NCBI RefSeq assembly: GCF_000264905.1
Contig: NW_006763133.1
Location: 1,205,082 to 1,269,081 of the forward strand
Direction of reading: 5' to 3'
Length of the DNA stretch: 64,000 bases
From: Stereum hirsutum FP-91666 SS1
Taxonomy: Eukaryota > Basidiomycota > Agaricomycetes > Russulales > Stereaceae
Positions 1 to 11,563 of the stretch are shown in pieces. A program made the position numbers and the translations under genes. Position 1 is the stretch's first letter; each line of letters opens with the position of its first letter. The notes beneath the pieces are model-generated. The model made no database searches and was not told the origin of the DNA. It was given only the letters and a program-made list of their open reading frames with translations.

Positions 1-1708
1 AGCTCGAACGTTTGGCCCTAAAGTATGCTACCCTTCAATGCTTTCACAGATGTGTTGACCGTAGGCTTGACATGTAGTGATAACCGCTTCCAACCGCTAC
101 AGTCACCGGAATTAGCCCGCCGCGCATTCGAAAACTTGATTGAGTTGGAACTGAACAGTTCACTCGTGCCTTGGCAGGACATGCTAGAAATTGTCCACTT
201 GATACCCTCTCTGAAGAATCTAGAGTTTGGATACAACCATCTAGAGAAACTTTGCCCTTTCACCCTTCCCTCGGGTTTTTCATCGAATTTGGAAGTTTTG
301 AATCTATATGAAAACAAGCTATCCGACTGGGTCGACGTGACGGAAGCTCTACAGCCTTTCCCTAGGTAAGATATCTCGATTTTCTACAATGCCAGACCAG
401 TTTGATTTGACTTTTCAGTCACCAGGCTCACAAGACTTATCCTTTCCTCGAATCCTCTCGCATTGATACCATTCCTCTCTTCAGACAAGTCATCCACCGC
501 ACTTCTTAGCCTCAAGCATCTCGCTCTTACTTCTACGAAGATCGCGTCGTGGTCTTCTATCGACGCCTTGTCTCGCTGGTGCCCGGCCCTTGAGGGGTTT
601 CACATTAGCGAGGTTCCTATCACAGACGAGGGTATGTCTGTTCACCTTCCTCGTACTGGTTAAGCCATATTAACTGTTCTATTCAGATAGTGAGGCTGGT
701 CGGGCGTGGCGCCAATTGATCATCGCACGAATTCCAACACTGCTCAATTTAGATGGCACTACTGTATTTCTCTTTCGCCTACTTTTCTATTGTCCGTTGA
801 CATAGTTCAATTTTCTGATGCATACGCAGATAACTTCTAGGCTTAGAATGGACTCCGAGCTTTTCTATCTCTCGTACATCGCACGGACGGAATGGCCTTC
901 CGAGGATGCTTTGCGCGCTGAACATCCTCGATGGGACGAATTATGCAACTGTGCGTTTTTCTCGTGCCTTCCATTGTATGCCGTTTTGTTCATGTTATTT
1001 TGCAAATTAACGCGTCAATCATCCTGTATCCTCAAACTCGGAACGGCCTCACGATGGAACCGTTTCGCTGCCGCCTACGACGATTTTTGGGCCGTGGACC
1101 AACATGCTGCTGATGTTCATCTTGATCTTTCTATTCTCGCTTCCGTGCCTTGGCCTATTATATATGTGCAATTTCTTTGCTTGCGAAACCTTTCATCTGA
1201 TGCGACTCCCTCGGATCTTACTCACCCGGAATATGGATTCTCGTGTTTTTTATATGGCTACGCGCAGTACATGGTGCCCCGATACCGGTCGCCTCGCATG
1301 GTCCCAAGGAGGACAAACTTAGTAATCGTCTCATTCGTACGTCTCAACTCATCGACTGTTTACATTCTTCTCTTTGGTCTTTCCTTCGCAGCGAGTTTTA
1401 TAACGATTTTTTAAATAGAACTTTCAGCAACAATGACTTCCACATCACCGCCGACACCGACATCGTTATCGACACCCATTGCTGTCCGTGTCCTCCCGAC
1501 AGCCCCGCTCCGACACCTTCGCCTCAAGTTGCTGAAGTCGTTCAAAGCACCGAGGGGATCTCAAACAGAGGTGTGGTTGAAGATGGCGGATGGGAAATTC
1601 TCAGAGCTTGGTGGTGGAGGTCTGGGTGATGAGAGTGCAGAGGAAGCTCGAGAGGTAGAATGGTGGTTGGAGGAAGGGTCGGAGTTAGCTGTTTTTATCA
1701 AGAAATAG
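1..1708 (+). CDS. TBCE: Tubulin folding cofactor E (TBCE), 3' part
   Basis: This is the C-terminal part of the tubulin-specific chaperone E, which with cofactors C and D assembles and disassembles alpha/beta-tubulin dimers in the cytosol. The window opens inside the gene, so the N-terminal CAP-Gly domain is missing. Proposed exons are 1-22, 78-365, 426-631, 687-763, 830-950, 1268-1336 and 1419-1708. The joined frame gives leucine-rich repeats (SLKNLEFGYNHLEKL, NLEVLNLYENKLSDW, LTRLILSSNPLALI), then the family hallmark ITSRLRMDSELFYLSYIA and a YGAP-like motif (LHGAPIPVA), and finally a C-terminal ubiquitin-like domain ending EEGSELAVFIKK. The intron at 951-1267 is 317 bp, far longer than its neighbours. 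The acceptor of the last exon could instead be at 1427. Family assignment is firm; individual splice sites are inferred. Confidence 0.85.
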
Positions 1709-2139
1709 GGACTTCGCCGATGAAGGAGTGTGATTGTAATACTTATCGCGTACTAATGACGCGCCGCGATTTTTTCTCGGTCTATCCACAGGCATACCGA
1801 AGATAAGTTTCTTACCATAGGTTTGTTCATCACCCAACGTCGACCGTTGCCTCTCCGAACATCGTTCAGGGCGGGCGGAACTTGGGGCCAATTGAAACTG
1901 ACCTTTGAACGTTGAACGACGTGCCACTGTAAACTTCCCCGTATTTCCCACGGTTCTTGGTGCCACACCGGGCTGCGTCATACGGCCGAAGAGACGCGAT
2001 TGGCTACGCCATGCCGAGCCGTTTTGTCATCCGGCTCCGGACAAGCTTCACGATTGGATTGACGAAAGACTACGGGTATCTGATAACTCTCTAACTTATT
2101 CCACCACCAACTTCAACACCGACCCCCACGACGACCACG
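1709..2139. other. Intergenic, TBCE terminator / NFS1 promoter
   Basis: 431 bp between two same-strand genes. It must hold the TBCE 3' end and the NFS1 promoter. I see no convincing coding segment, TATA box or repeat. Confidence 0.6.
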
Positions 2140-4153
2140 ATGTTGTCTAGAGTCTCTCGTTCTGCTTCCCGTGCGGCATTGAGGCGTAGCACACGCACTG
2201 TGCCCTCCACCACCACCGTCAGAAACTACGTTCAACCCTCCGGAGCAGACCGCGCGAGTGTCGTCGATGTTCCCGCGAACTATCAGGATGATGCTCATTT
2301 TGCACCTCGTCCAGGTGCGTTTGGCCCTGTATGGATTGTCTTTGAATGACTTCTGACTGGTTCGGTGTGGTAGAGATGCTTGGGTTCAAGCTAGAGTCAC
2401 CGCGTCGGGAGGGCAGCATGGAAGCCAAAACTCGTCCAATTTATCTGGACATGCAGGCTAGTGCTCCGTCGTTGTAGTCGTCGACATTTGCTGATTTGTA
2501 ATTGATTTGTTACAGGCTACAACGCCAGTTGACCCCCGAGTGCTGGACGCAATGCTGCCGTACCTGACAGATCAGTACGGGAACCCACACAGCCGAACAC
2601 ATGCGTACGGCTGGGAGGCTGAAAAAGCAGTTGAGGATGCGAGAAAGGTGCGCCACTGCGGAGTCTCCGCCGTTTGGTTGTGATGATTGGCTAAAACCCC
2701 TTTGCTGTATAGCATCTCGCTGACCTCATTGGCGCTGACCCGAAGGATATCGTGTTCACGTCCGGAGCTACGGAGTCGAATAACATGTCTATCAAGGGAG
2801 TAGCTCGATTCCACAAGGACAAGAAAAAGCACATCATTACTACTCAAACGGTATGGATTCTCAGCTATTACAATTCTCGTGGGCTGACGACTGTACAGGA
2901 GCACAAATGCGTGCTAGACTCATGTCGGAAACTTCAGGAAGAGGGCTTTGACGTCACTTATCTTCCCGTGCAGACCAACGGTATCGTCGACCTTGCGGAG
3001 CTCGAAAAGGCCATTCGCCCCGACACCTCATTAGTCTCCATCATGACCGTCAACAACGAGACCGGTGTCATTCAGCCTATCAAGGAGATAGGAGAGATCG
3101 TCCGCAAGCATCGTGGCGTCTATCTGCACACCGATGCGGCGCAAGCTGTCGGGAAGATCCCACTGGACGTGAATGAGATGAACGTCGACTTGATGAGCAT
3201 TTCGGGACACAAGATCTATGGACCGAAGGGTGTGGGCGCGTGCTACGTCAGGAGACGGCCACGCGTGCGTTTGGAGCCAATTCTGAATGGTGGTGGTCAG
3301 GAGAGAGGGTTACGGAGTGGGACTTTGCCGGCGTCGTTGGCGGTAGGAATGGGAGAGGCTGCGCGGATCGCACGGTTGGAGATGACAGTGAGTACCTCTC
3401 TTGTTATGTGCGGCGTGGTGACGAGAAAACGCACGTCAGCCTTCGAGGCTGAAGAGCTGGGCGACGCTGTGACGCTCGTCAGGGATCTTTCCATGTATTG
3501 AGCTGTCTGTCGGCTCGGCTGTGACCATCGTGCAGGGGTACTGAGCGCCATCATAACCTGTCTATCTGCGTCCCGTGATCTTGACGCTGAATATGTTGTC
3601 TTTTCTAGAGGGATCATGCTCGAGTGTCGCAGCTGGCGGAGAGATTGATCACCAAGATCAACTCACAAGTTGAGCATGTTGTCAGGAATGGAGATGTGAA
3701 CGGCTATCCTGGCTGCGTCAACCTCAGCTTTGCCTATGTGGAGGGAGAGAGCTTGTTGATGGCCTTGAAGGTTTGTCCCGCAAAGTCATTCAAAAGCAAT
3801 CTGATGCTGATTCCGCCATGATATAGGACATCGCTCTATCATCCGGTAGTGCGTGCACGTCCGCCTCTCTTGAGCCTTCATATGTACTCCGTGCACTTGG
3901 TAAGCCGGCAATGCTTCGTTCCCATGTATCTCTTCCGTGATACTGATCATCTTGCGGTGTACTAGGTGCTGCTGAGGACATGGCTCACTCGTCCCTTCGC
4001 TTCGGTATGGGCCGTTTCACAACTGAAGCAGAAATTGACTACGTTGTGGAGAAGATCGTTGCGACCGTGACGAAGCTTCGTGATATGAGCCCCCTGTGGG
4101 AGATGGTACAAGAGGGTATCGACATCAGCACTATCGATTGGTCACAGCACTAG
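2140..4153 (+). CDS. NFS1: Mitochondrial cysteine desulfurase NFS1
   Basis: NFS1 is the PLP enzyme that takes sulfur from L-cysteine and passes it as persulfide to the Isu scaffold for iron-sulfur cluster assembly and for tRNA thiolation. Eight exons: 2140-2314, 2374-2456, 2516-2647, 2713-2850, 2899-3387, 3609-3770, 3827-3899, 3966-4153; 479 aa. The first 30 residues are rich in Arg/Ser without acids ([19 protein letters not shown]), a typical matrix-targeting presequence. Class-V aminotransferase motifs are complete: [27 protein letters not shown], the PLP-lysine segment [12 protein letters not shown], and the mobile loop with the catalytic cysteine, [14 protein letters not shown]. The C terminus keeps the eukaryotic tail. 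Intron 2 (2457-2515) appears to start with GC rather than GT. Intron 5 is 221 bp. Confidence 0.95.
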
Positions 4154-4573
4154 TCTGTGCCGTACATCACCTTCATCATAATATTTTTCTGTTTCTTGGC
4201 TTTCACGTCGTGCTCTCGTCTTTTTCTTGACTCGTCTCTGTTGTTCTGAGAGTTATTTTCTTGTGCACTGCTGTTTTCTTTTGACTTGCGCCTTCGCACG
4301 GATGCCGGTATTAGTAGTCCACGTACTTCTGTCATGAGCGAAATCTATATTGGACCATACAACATTGTCTGAAAAGAGGGCTCTATGGAGTCGTTAGAAT
4401 AGAACAAAAGAGGGAAAATATTTGTTGATTGGGTAAGGGGTCCGTGCGGTGGCGGGAGTTGAACGACACCGATCGGAGTCTGAATCTGCCGGGTTGTTGC
4501 TTCCCACACTGTGACGGTTCGATCAAACTTTTCGTCCTTACCTCCATCTCCCCTCCCCACCCCACCAGCATCC
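4154..4573. other. Intergenic, NFS1 to SR-protein gene
   Basis: 420 bp with no supported gene. T-rich sequence at 4180-4290 is a plausible NFS1 3' UTR; the rest should contain the promoter of the downstream splicing factor. Confidence 0.5.
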
Positions 4574-5825
4574 ATGTCTCGCCGTTTGTACTTAGGAAGT
4601 GCGTATGAAAGCGTTATTCCTGTTTTGAGATAGATCTGACAGTGGTGATTACGATGCAGGATTGCCCACTGATGCTAGGACGGACGACGTGTCCAAGTTT
4701 TTCGAAGGTTACGGGAAGATCGTTGACTGCAGAGTGATGACTGGTGCGTGTTTCCGCATATACTGCTCACAGTTGGTTCATAATATATATTGCAATTGCT
4801 AGGCTTCGGTTTCGTTGAGTTTGAGAGCTCCAGAGACGCCGAGGATGCGTTGAACCACTTCAATGGCAAGCCCTTCATGGGTACCAACCTCGTCGTCGAG
4901 TTCGCGAAGGAGTCCCGCCCTCGCCGCGACCCGTACGATGATAGGTACGGGTGCGTCTCAGCCTTACGACAGGTCTTCGTATTATAACAGCTGCTAATCT
5001 GACTAGCAGGGCTCCTCGTGCGAGAAGACCTCCCGGTATCCGCATCATTGTCTCCGGCATTTCCAGGGATACTAGTTGGCAGGTACGCGATCTATTTCTC
5101 ACACTCTAATAGCACCATCCCTTCGTATAACCAAATATGGATATATCGACCTTCTCCTTCCTTTCTCGGTCTACTCCAATTCTGACGTTTATTTTACTTC
5201 CTTCAGGATCTCAAAGACTTCGGTCGCGAAGCTGGTAGCGTCTCCTTCGCTGATATCGAGCGTGACGTTCCAGGCCAGGGGTGAGTCGTACTTGTTCACC
5301 AATATGGTGTCGATGACTTCATCTCATCCGTAATCTGCAGTGTCCTAGAATATCTTGCCCGAGAAGATGCTGAGCGTGCCGTCAAGGATCTCGACGGCAA
5401 GGATCTTCGTGGCCAGCCCGTCCGTGTCGCCCTCTCTGAGGATGTACGTTTTTTTGATCTTCTCTCTACTGTCCGTTTGCTCATAGTCACTTTAGAGGGG
5501 CGCCGACAGCTATTCTCGCCGTGATGACCGTTATGAGCGACGTGACCGCTACGAACGTCCTTCCTACCGCGACGAAAGGCCTTCTTACCGTGGAAGGAGC
5601 CGGTCCCCTCCCCCACGCCGCCACTACGACGATGACCGTCGTGCTCGGTCCCCGCCACCTCGTCGGGATTATGATGACAAGAGGTCTGCTGCCATAATTG
5701 ATGACCGCCGACCCGCTGACGTCCCTGATCGCGACCGCGACCATGACAGGCCCAGGAGGGACGACAGGCGCGACGACCGCTATGAGGACCGTCGTGGTGG
5801 CGGCGGAGACGGAGGCTGGCGCTAA
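4574..5825 (+). CDS. SRSF1/ASF-like SR splicing factor
   Basis: An SR protein with two RNA-recognition motifs and an arginine-rich tail, expected to act in nuclear pre-mRNA splicing and mRNA export. Seven exons: 4574-4598, 4660-4743, 4803-4950, 5010-5082, 5207-5280, 5341-5443, 5496-5825; 278 aa. RRM1 shows RNP2 RLYLGRLP and RNP1 GFGFVEF. RRM2 is the SRSF1-type pseudo-RRM with the diagnostic heptad SWQDLKD followed by FGREAG. The C-terminal ~110 residues are rich in RD, RR, RS and PP (for example YRGRSRSPPPRRH) and end GGGGDGGWR. The end of exon 3 is ambiguous: a donor at 4944 (gtacgg) is also in phase and would drop two residues. Family assignment is secure; which fungal SR orthologue this is cannot be settled here. 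Confidence 0.9.
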
Positions 5826-7150
5826 AGCGCGGGACGGCGAGGCGTAACTGAAAAGGACTTGGTTCGCGGGAACGCCACCGTTATGCCCCAACGTTCCCAC
5901 ACAGTACAGATGGACCGGACTGACAATGGTTTCCATCCTACGGTTTTCCTACATTCCCCTCCAATCCGGACCGCGGTCGATTGTCGAATTTCTTGCTTGC
6001 TTTCACCAAACGTGTTTCCATCATGTGCCCTATGCTGTCACTTTTATTCTGCCTCTTGCCCCATTCCTCCATCCAATCCTCCGTTTATGTGGCGTGCGAC
6101 CGGTCATCCTTCTTCGTTGGTCCATGTCGGGAAGCCCTGCCGCGGTGGCGGATCGCGAATATGGTTGGTTGTGTGGGCATCGTTCGTGTTTTCGGGAAAG
6201 GATCCTCCCTCTGTACAAGTTAATGGCCCCTCTCCAGTGTCCTGCGCTGTTTATTGGTATCCCTAGTCCAACGTTCCCACAGGAGTCGTTTGTCGGAATT
6301 TGGCCGGATCGGTCGATGGTGTACGTGCCCTAGGAAGGAAAAAACGGCCTCGGTCCGAGTCTGCCCACGAAATTCATCTAATCGTCCCCAGGTAGGTGCT
6401 AGGCGAATACAGGAAAGGACAATGGCGATAGGATCCTCGCAAGCGCCATTCGCCCTCGTGAGTGGGCGAGTTGGAACTGGACAGCCCATTGAAAGCAAAC
6501 GTTCTCACCGTTCAGCGTCCGCGATGCCCTTGGTTGTACTCGTCGAAGCATTGGGAACAACGTAACCGTGGGACGCGGCTGTACTGGCCTACCCGGGTAT
6601 GGTCAAGGGACAAATGTCGCTCTTGCAGGGATAGGAACCATCAAAATGCGTGCACGCGCGGACGGGAACTTATCGCAGCAGCCGTCTATTCGCTGTGGGT
6701 GAAGGTGGGTCCCTAGTCATGCTGCCGGGTTACGCTGTCCTTCGGTCTAGGGTTGCCTTCTTGGTTGGCCACTACGCGTGGCATCTGTTTCTGTGGCGGC
6801 TTGCGTGGTGGCCTTGCGATTCTACGGCGAACGGTTGGATCAGCGAAGCTCTTCGACATCATAGAAGCATTCCCAACGATGGTGGTTCTCCGATGAGCAG
6901 CTCTGCAGTGCGTTCGCGTCTTTTTTGCGTATGCTTTTCATTTGGTTCCACTCGTGGTGTCTGTGTAGTCTGTATGTATCATCGCTGTCAGTGGAATAAA
7001 ATATTTTTGACTAGCTTTTACTGTCTGTTGGACGATACTGAGGTGCTCAACGAAAAGTACGCTGTCATGACATGTCTTTCTGTCGTACTGATAACGGGTA
7101 TTGAGCCTTGTCCTGCCTGTCTTCACTGCACACACTGACTATCTCGGCTT
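5826..7150. other. Gene-poor stretch at the left edge of the accessory island
   Basis: About 1.3 kb. The first few hundred bases are probably the SR-gene 3' UTR. Open frames here are short, overlap on both strands and match no family I know. Near 7030-7060 there may be weak similarity to the end of exon 2 of the intact recombinase gene, so the decayed copy may start earlier than annotated. Confidence 0.4.
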
Positions 7151-7980
7151 GTTCTAGTTATTGACAGCCTTGACTTGGATCAGACTTGGCTCCTTGTTTG
7201 TCTCTTTGGTCATGCTGAGGTTAGAGCGATGAACCAAGTGGTACCAACCACATCCCTATGTGTCGGTCATATCGTCAATGTGCAGGCAATCCTTGACATG
7301 CTCCTCATCTTCCAGACCGGCAGCCTTGCCACACCTTATACATTATGCAGAGTTTAGAGACAAGGGTTCTGCATGTATCTCTCTTGCCGTCTACTACACC
7401 GCTTTGTAAACTAACCATACTCACCTCCAGTACCTCAAACTCAAGGACATCAAGATTCTTCACATAGGGTCAATGTGCTTTCAAGTGAACTTTCATATCA
7501 TCAAGGCAAGTGTACTCCCAGTTTGCCCCTTGATTGCTCTACTAACCCGCATACTATAGGTACAGTCTAAAGGTCCTAAAGATGGAGAAGAGTCCTTCAT
7601 TCTTGAGACGAAGAGCCACAACCTCTGTTCTCGTCCTCATATGGTTCTTGTGGGCCCGAGGTGCTTTCAGAAACATTGTTTGTCCTTTCCTCATCTTGTT
7701 TCAACCTCCATGCTCATGACTGTACAAAGTCAACTGGGTATGTCTATAAAAGCAAGGCCACTGAACTCAAGACCACCTATGTGAGATCAACCTGGTGTGA
7801 GTCCCTACGGACACTCATATTGTCTTGTCTGTACTTCATCATGTCTATATTGATTCTTCCAGGCTACTCCCAGTCGTCACACTTACTTACCGACGAGCCT
7901 GCTTTGAGGGTGAAAGTACATCACACTATCCAACACCTATCTAAGCTCTCTGTCAGAGCCAGATGTGGGGGTACTTTGTA
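7151..7980 (+). pseudogene. Decayed fragment of a tyrosine-recombinase gene
   Basis: This stretch is collinear with exons 3-7 of the intact recombinase gene at 12091-16471, introns included. Shared protein blocks are FGHAEVRxMNQV, MLLIFQTG, KLKxIKIL, YKSKAT and LTDEP. Because introns are retained (for example an acceptor-like gttctag before the first block and ctccag before YLKLK), the copy arose from DNA and not from mRNA. It is broken by stops and frame changes. Relative to the intact copy it has lost 12 bp in frame inside the TGLRTSSLA box, so the first catalytic arginine is gone (QTG runs straight into SLATPY). It is followed within 100 bp by the tRNA-Pro relic. I regard it as non-functional. 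Confidence 0.75.
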
Positions 7981-8925
7981 GGATTGGTGGAAAACTACTT
8001 TGACGACTGCCTGTTGGATGAGAATGAAGCATTCAGCCACAGATATACTGCTCAGGGTGACAAAAGCTTAGCAAAATGGGCCCAACCGGGTTCGAACCGG
8101 GGATCCGATTCCGTTGGACCGGTTCGAACCCGGGTGTCCCCTTTTGGTGCCTCCTTCGAGCAATTCACGCGCCCTCCTGTCTCGCACCTGCCGCCTACAC
8201 CCCCGTTCCAGAAAAAGATCCTGTGAAGTCTTGACACTGAATCTTCTCTGGAGAGCCACGGTCAACATCCACGAAGGGCAAAAGACTCAACGATACTTCA
8301 GCATCTCTCTGAGCAAACCTGTCGACGCGCGTCATCGATGATGGTGGCCCCACTGGCACATCAAAGATGGGGTTTCCTTATAAGCCCCCAGCCACAGTTC
8401 GAAGCGAACAGCAAGGTGCGTTCTTTCCTTTCTCTTTCCCCCTCTCCTTCTCACTTGTGCAACTTGACGATCTGGCACTGGTGCGTGTGCCCATCGTCTA
8501 TTAACAGTCTTCGCTCAACAGGATCAGTAGTGCCAGCAGCCGGTATGTGGAGGAGTCTGCTGTTCAGGTGCGCTCACGGGCCCGGCGGCCAGCTGCAGAG
8601 TCCCACCTGTCTTGTCAGGTCCCGATGATAAATTGTGTCTTGTCGCTAAGTTCGTGCACCTGTATTCCCTCAACCTCTCTTCTTGTGAAGTAATTTCTCG
8701 GTATTCGACATCTCTGTTCATCCTCATGTATAAGTACATACAATATACATGTTTTTGTCTACCAACTGCAGTGATTGAGAGTCTCGTACCGAAAGGAAGA
8801 AAGAAAGCAAAAGTGAAAGTAAAACCAAAAGAAAAGAAAAAACCAAAAAAGGCCTAATCAGCGAGACTTGATTGACCCTTTTGCGCACATTCCATGAACC
8901 TCATCGAAGTCTTCTGCGCATCTCC
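7981..8925. other. Unassigned sequence around the tRNA relic
   Basis: Apart from the tRNA-Pro relic at 8078-8141 I cannot assign a gene. A lysine-rich open segment at about 8771-8857 on + (ending GRKKAKVKVKPKEKKKPKKA) follows a good acceptor and could be the last exon of a small gene starting near 8367. The upstream exons do not resolve into a convincing frame. Confidence 0.3.
8078..8141 (-). pseudogene. tRNA-Pro 3'-half relic
   Basis: Read on the minus strand this carries an intron-like segment with GGTTCGAACC, then GGATCCCCGG, the T loop TTCGAAC and the acceptor 3' arm TTGGGCC. The same order occurs in the intact tRNA-Pro at 19627-19729, and the similarity covers part of that tRNA's intron as well as its T arm and acceptor. 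There is no recognisable 5' half (D arm and anticodon arm), so it is a truncated copy. It has the same orientation as the intact tRNA and lies just after the decayed recombinase fragment. Confidence 0.65.
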
Positions 8926-9785
8926 CTAGAGACTACTCTTCAAAAAGACCTGGTTGATTTGAGAAGTCACGCTCAAGGAAGACTTCATTGGCACTTCGTG
9001 GAGCTTACCCGAAGGATGTCCGGAGACACCCGCGTTGATGTTTAGGAAAGCTTCGCGCGGGTTGGTGGTGTACTGCAACGAACGGCCCTCTTCACTGCGC
9101 AACTCGCGGCCGACGCCGCCACGATGTGGCCCAGACACCGTCATCGTGCCACTCGCGGTGCGGACAGGAGTGTCTCCGTCTCACGTAGGTGGTCCCATGT
9201 ACAGCTCAAACCCCTATCATCTTTCTCTAAACTGTCATGGTCATCCCTGTTCCTTGTTGCCATACATGTATTTATCCACTCTTTGTGCCCAAAATATATG
9301 TATATGTACATCTACCAGTTGCAAAGCTAAGACTGGCATGGAGAAGGCCGTTCAGGTGAAGCGGCACGTCAGGCTCAGAGCTCTCGACCCCGCTCGTACG
9401 GCGATTCGAATACCCTGCCATGCATCTGGTGTCCGAGGATGCTCGCTGGAAGACGGTGACGCTTGGGATGTAAAGTCAGATGGCCGAGCAAATGCAGAAT
9501 CGGAGCCGATAAGAACACTCACCCCGACATCTCTCCTTAAAGCACCAAGGCCCCGCCGAGCGGCATTTGCACCCGCCGGAGTGACAGTCTCTTGGTGATG
9601 GAGGATGAAACTGTACCGGTAATAGATAACGGCTTCGTTCTGCGATTCGAGTGAGCATGGACGGCCTGCGGACCGAGGAGGTCGAAACGTACCGAGTCTG
9701 CTGCAATGTTGACAATTGCTTCTATACGGACTTGAATGTGGGCATCAAAGGGACGATTGAGAATTATTGCAGATGATGAGGACAT
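8926..9785 (-). CDS. Unrecognised multi-exon protein
   Basis: A minus-strand gene is likely but its structure is only partly resolved. A start at 9785 opens MSSSSAIILNRPFDAH. A later coding block around 9420-9650 reads VTPAGANAARRGLGALRRDVG, continuing across a probable gtgagt intron into VTVFQRASSDTRC. The final block reads GDTPVRTASGTMTVSG and runs to a stop at 8926 (ending INQVFLKSSL). The exon joining these is separated by an intron of roughly 160 bp near 9180-9330. I recognise no domain. It lies between the tRNA relic and the recombinase cassette, so it may be cargo of the island, but its frame quality and splice sites also suit an ordinary host gene. It could be partly decayed. Confidence 0.35.
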
Positions 9786-10128
9786 GACAGTGTGGACGAA
9801 CTACGCACCATGTTTATCGGGACATTTTATACTACTGGCCAGGAATGGCCTCGAGCTTAAAATCGCTGCTCAGATCACCACGTGGTCGTGTGGCAAGTCC
9901 ACATATGGAAGAAAAGAAGCATAGATCCTGTTGATGCACCAAGCAGAGTTAGCAGTGCTAGTGAGCACGAAACAGAGTTCTTGAGAACATAAGCCGTAGA
10001 GATTCTAGAGAACAAGCTCATGCGTGAGCTGCACAATGATTAGTAATCAGGAAAGCCGGTCCGTTCCGCCCAGCGCACCGCCTCCATCTGCGAGGCCATG
10101 AATTTGCACACGCCACTGCAGCTTGAGC
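9786..10128. other. Spacer before the cassette
   Basis: 343 bp between the unrecognised minus gene and the first cassette gene. It presumably holds divergent promoters. No clear TATA element or terminal repeat was seen. Confidence 0.4.
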
Positions 10129-11378
10129 ATGGACGACGAGTGGCGCATCGCCGACGAAGGAGACTACGAGCCTCCTGTCCTCCTCGACTTTGTCGACATC
10201 TCGAACGACGATGAAGCTTCAGAGCTTGCTGGCGCTCTCCACGACTACCTCATCAACCGCCGTTCCCAGCCCGGCAGTTCGTGGGATGCTCTCCGGAAAA
10301 CCGTCTTTGACACGGCAGAAGTCGTCCGTCGGATCGACACGACACCGTCACGAACGACGTCCACGGTATCACCAACGATGCCCACACCATCTCGAAAGCG
10401 CACGCCTGCAGAGAAAACGGCGCAGGCGGTGTCAACTCGCCTTCCGAGCATCCTCGCCGCTCTCGATTCACAACCACACCCGGTCTCAGTCGACGAGCTC
10501 TGCGCATACCTTCTCCGAGGCGCTCCTTCCCGTGGCCAGCACGCCGTTCACGAAGATGCAGCCCTCCTGCGTGCGCATAAGGGCTATAGTTGTCGGGCTG
10601 GAGATCTGACGCAATGGGTGAGTGCCGCTATCGGCAGTTATACGCATATACCCAGTACTCTCCTCAGCAAACGGCGCTTCGCCCTCAAGGCATCGCACCC
10701 ACGCTCGCACAGTTTTGCGAGGACTCCCTCGACCTCCTTCATCATTCCATCGAAGATCGCCTCTCCCAACGTCTCGCCAACCTCACTGCAGACCCAACGC
10801 TCAGCCGGTGGCTTCAGACCGTCCTCGTCAAGATCGAGTGTCTGTATTTCCAGCGCGACTACTCCAACCACACTCATGGCCACGGCTCCAAGCGCTGGCT
10901 TTCTGGCTGGAGGGAGAAGGAGTTCACGGAATGGCTCAAGCATCAACCTCGCTGGCCCGACATTCTCGCTATCCCTGAAGACGATCGCCCATCGTCCGAA
11001 CTCTACAAATCACATCGCAAGACCTTCGACAGGGAGCTCGAGAGCCTCAAACGTTCTCGCTCCCGGCTCGCTGATCTCTACGAAAAGGTCAGTGTCCGTC
11101 TCTCGTGTTTGTTCCGCATTTAACAGTAGTATAAACAGTTTGGCCCCGCCATCGTTCTCGACCCATTCTTCACTCTTGACGACTGCTACGCGTTTCGCTC
11201 GGACTACTTTCAGCCTGTATATGCCGAGCTTCATGCGCCTGACACCGCACGTGCACGCCTTGTTGCGAATGTACAGGCCACAACCGAGACTCTATGTGCG
11301 CTTGCGAGCTTTGTCGGCGGACCCTCTGTTGCTCACTACCTCGATGTATTTCTCGCTCGTTTCGTGTTTGCAGTTTGA
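10129..11378 (+). CDS. Cassette gene A: unknown 382-aa protein
   Basis: Start codon at 10129 (MDDEWRIADEGDYEPPVL). Exons 10129-10617, 10668-11087 and 11139-11378 give 382 aa with consistent phases. The first acceptor could also be at 10655, but that intron would be only 38 bp. The N-terminal third is acidic, then Ser/Thr/Pro-rich (MPTPSRKRTPAEKTAQ); the rest is predicted mostly helical with many Trp/Tyr/Arg residues (LSRWLQTVLVKIECLYFQRD, KRWLSGWREKEFTEWL, FTLDDCYAFRSDYFQPVYAE). I recognise no domain or catalytic motif. It is the first of four tightly packed genes that include a tyrosine recombinase and a 2OG dioxygenase, and the gap to the next gene is under 200 bp. A role with that element is inference only. 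Confidence 0.65.
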
Positions 11379-11563
11379 GAACCTCGGTGTATGCGCGCGC
11401 TCAAAATAGAATACATGCGGATCCCTGAACCTCGTCTGGAATGGCTCGAGGTTCGAGATCTCTCACGGTTTTGCCTCCGTTGGCGCATAAGGACCTCGCC
11501 CTCGCCTCTTCCCTTGTCCTCATCTCTTGCTCTCGTACCACCACCACCATCATCATCTGCACC

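Noticed and set aside
5859..6716. Cluster of 80-135 codon frames on both strands
   Set aside because: They overlap heavily in several frames, lack splice-consistent continuation and match no family. Likely a 3' UTR and spacer.
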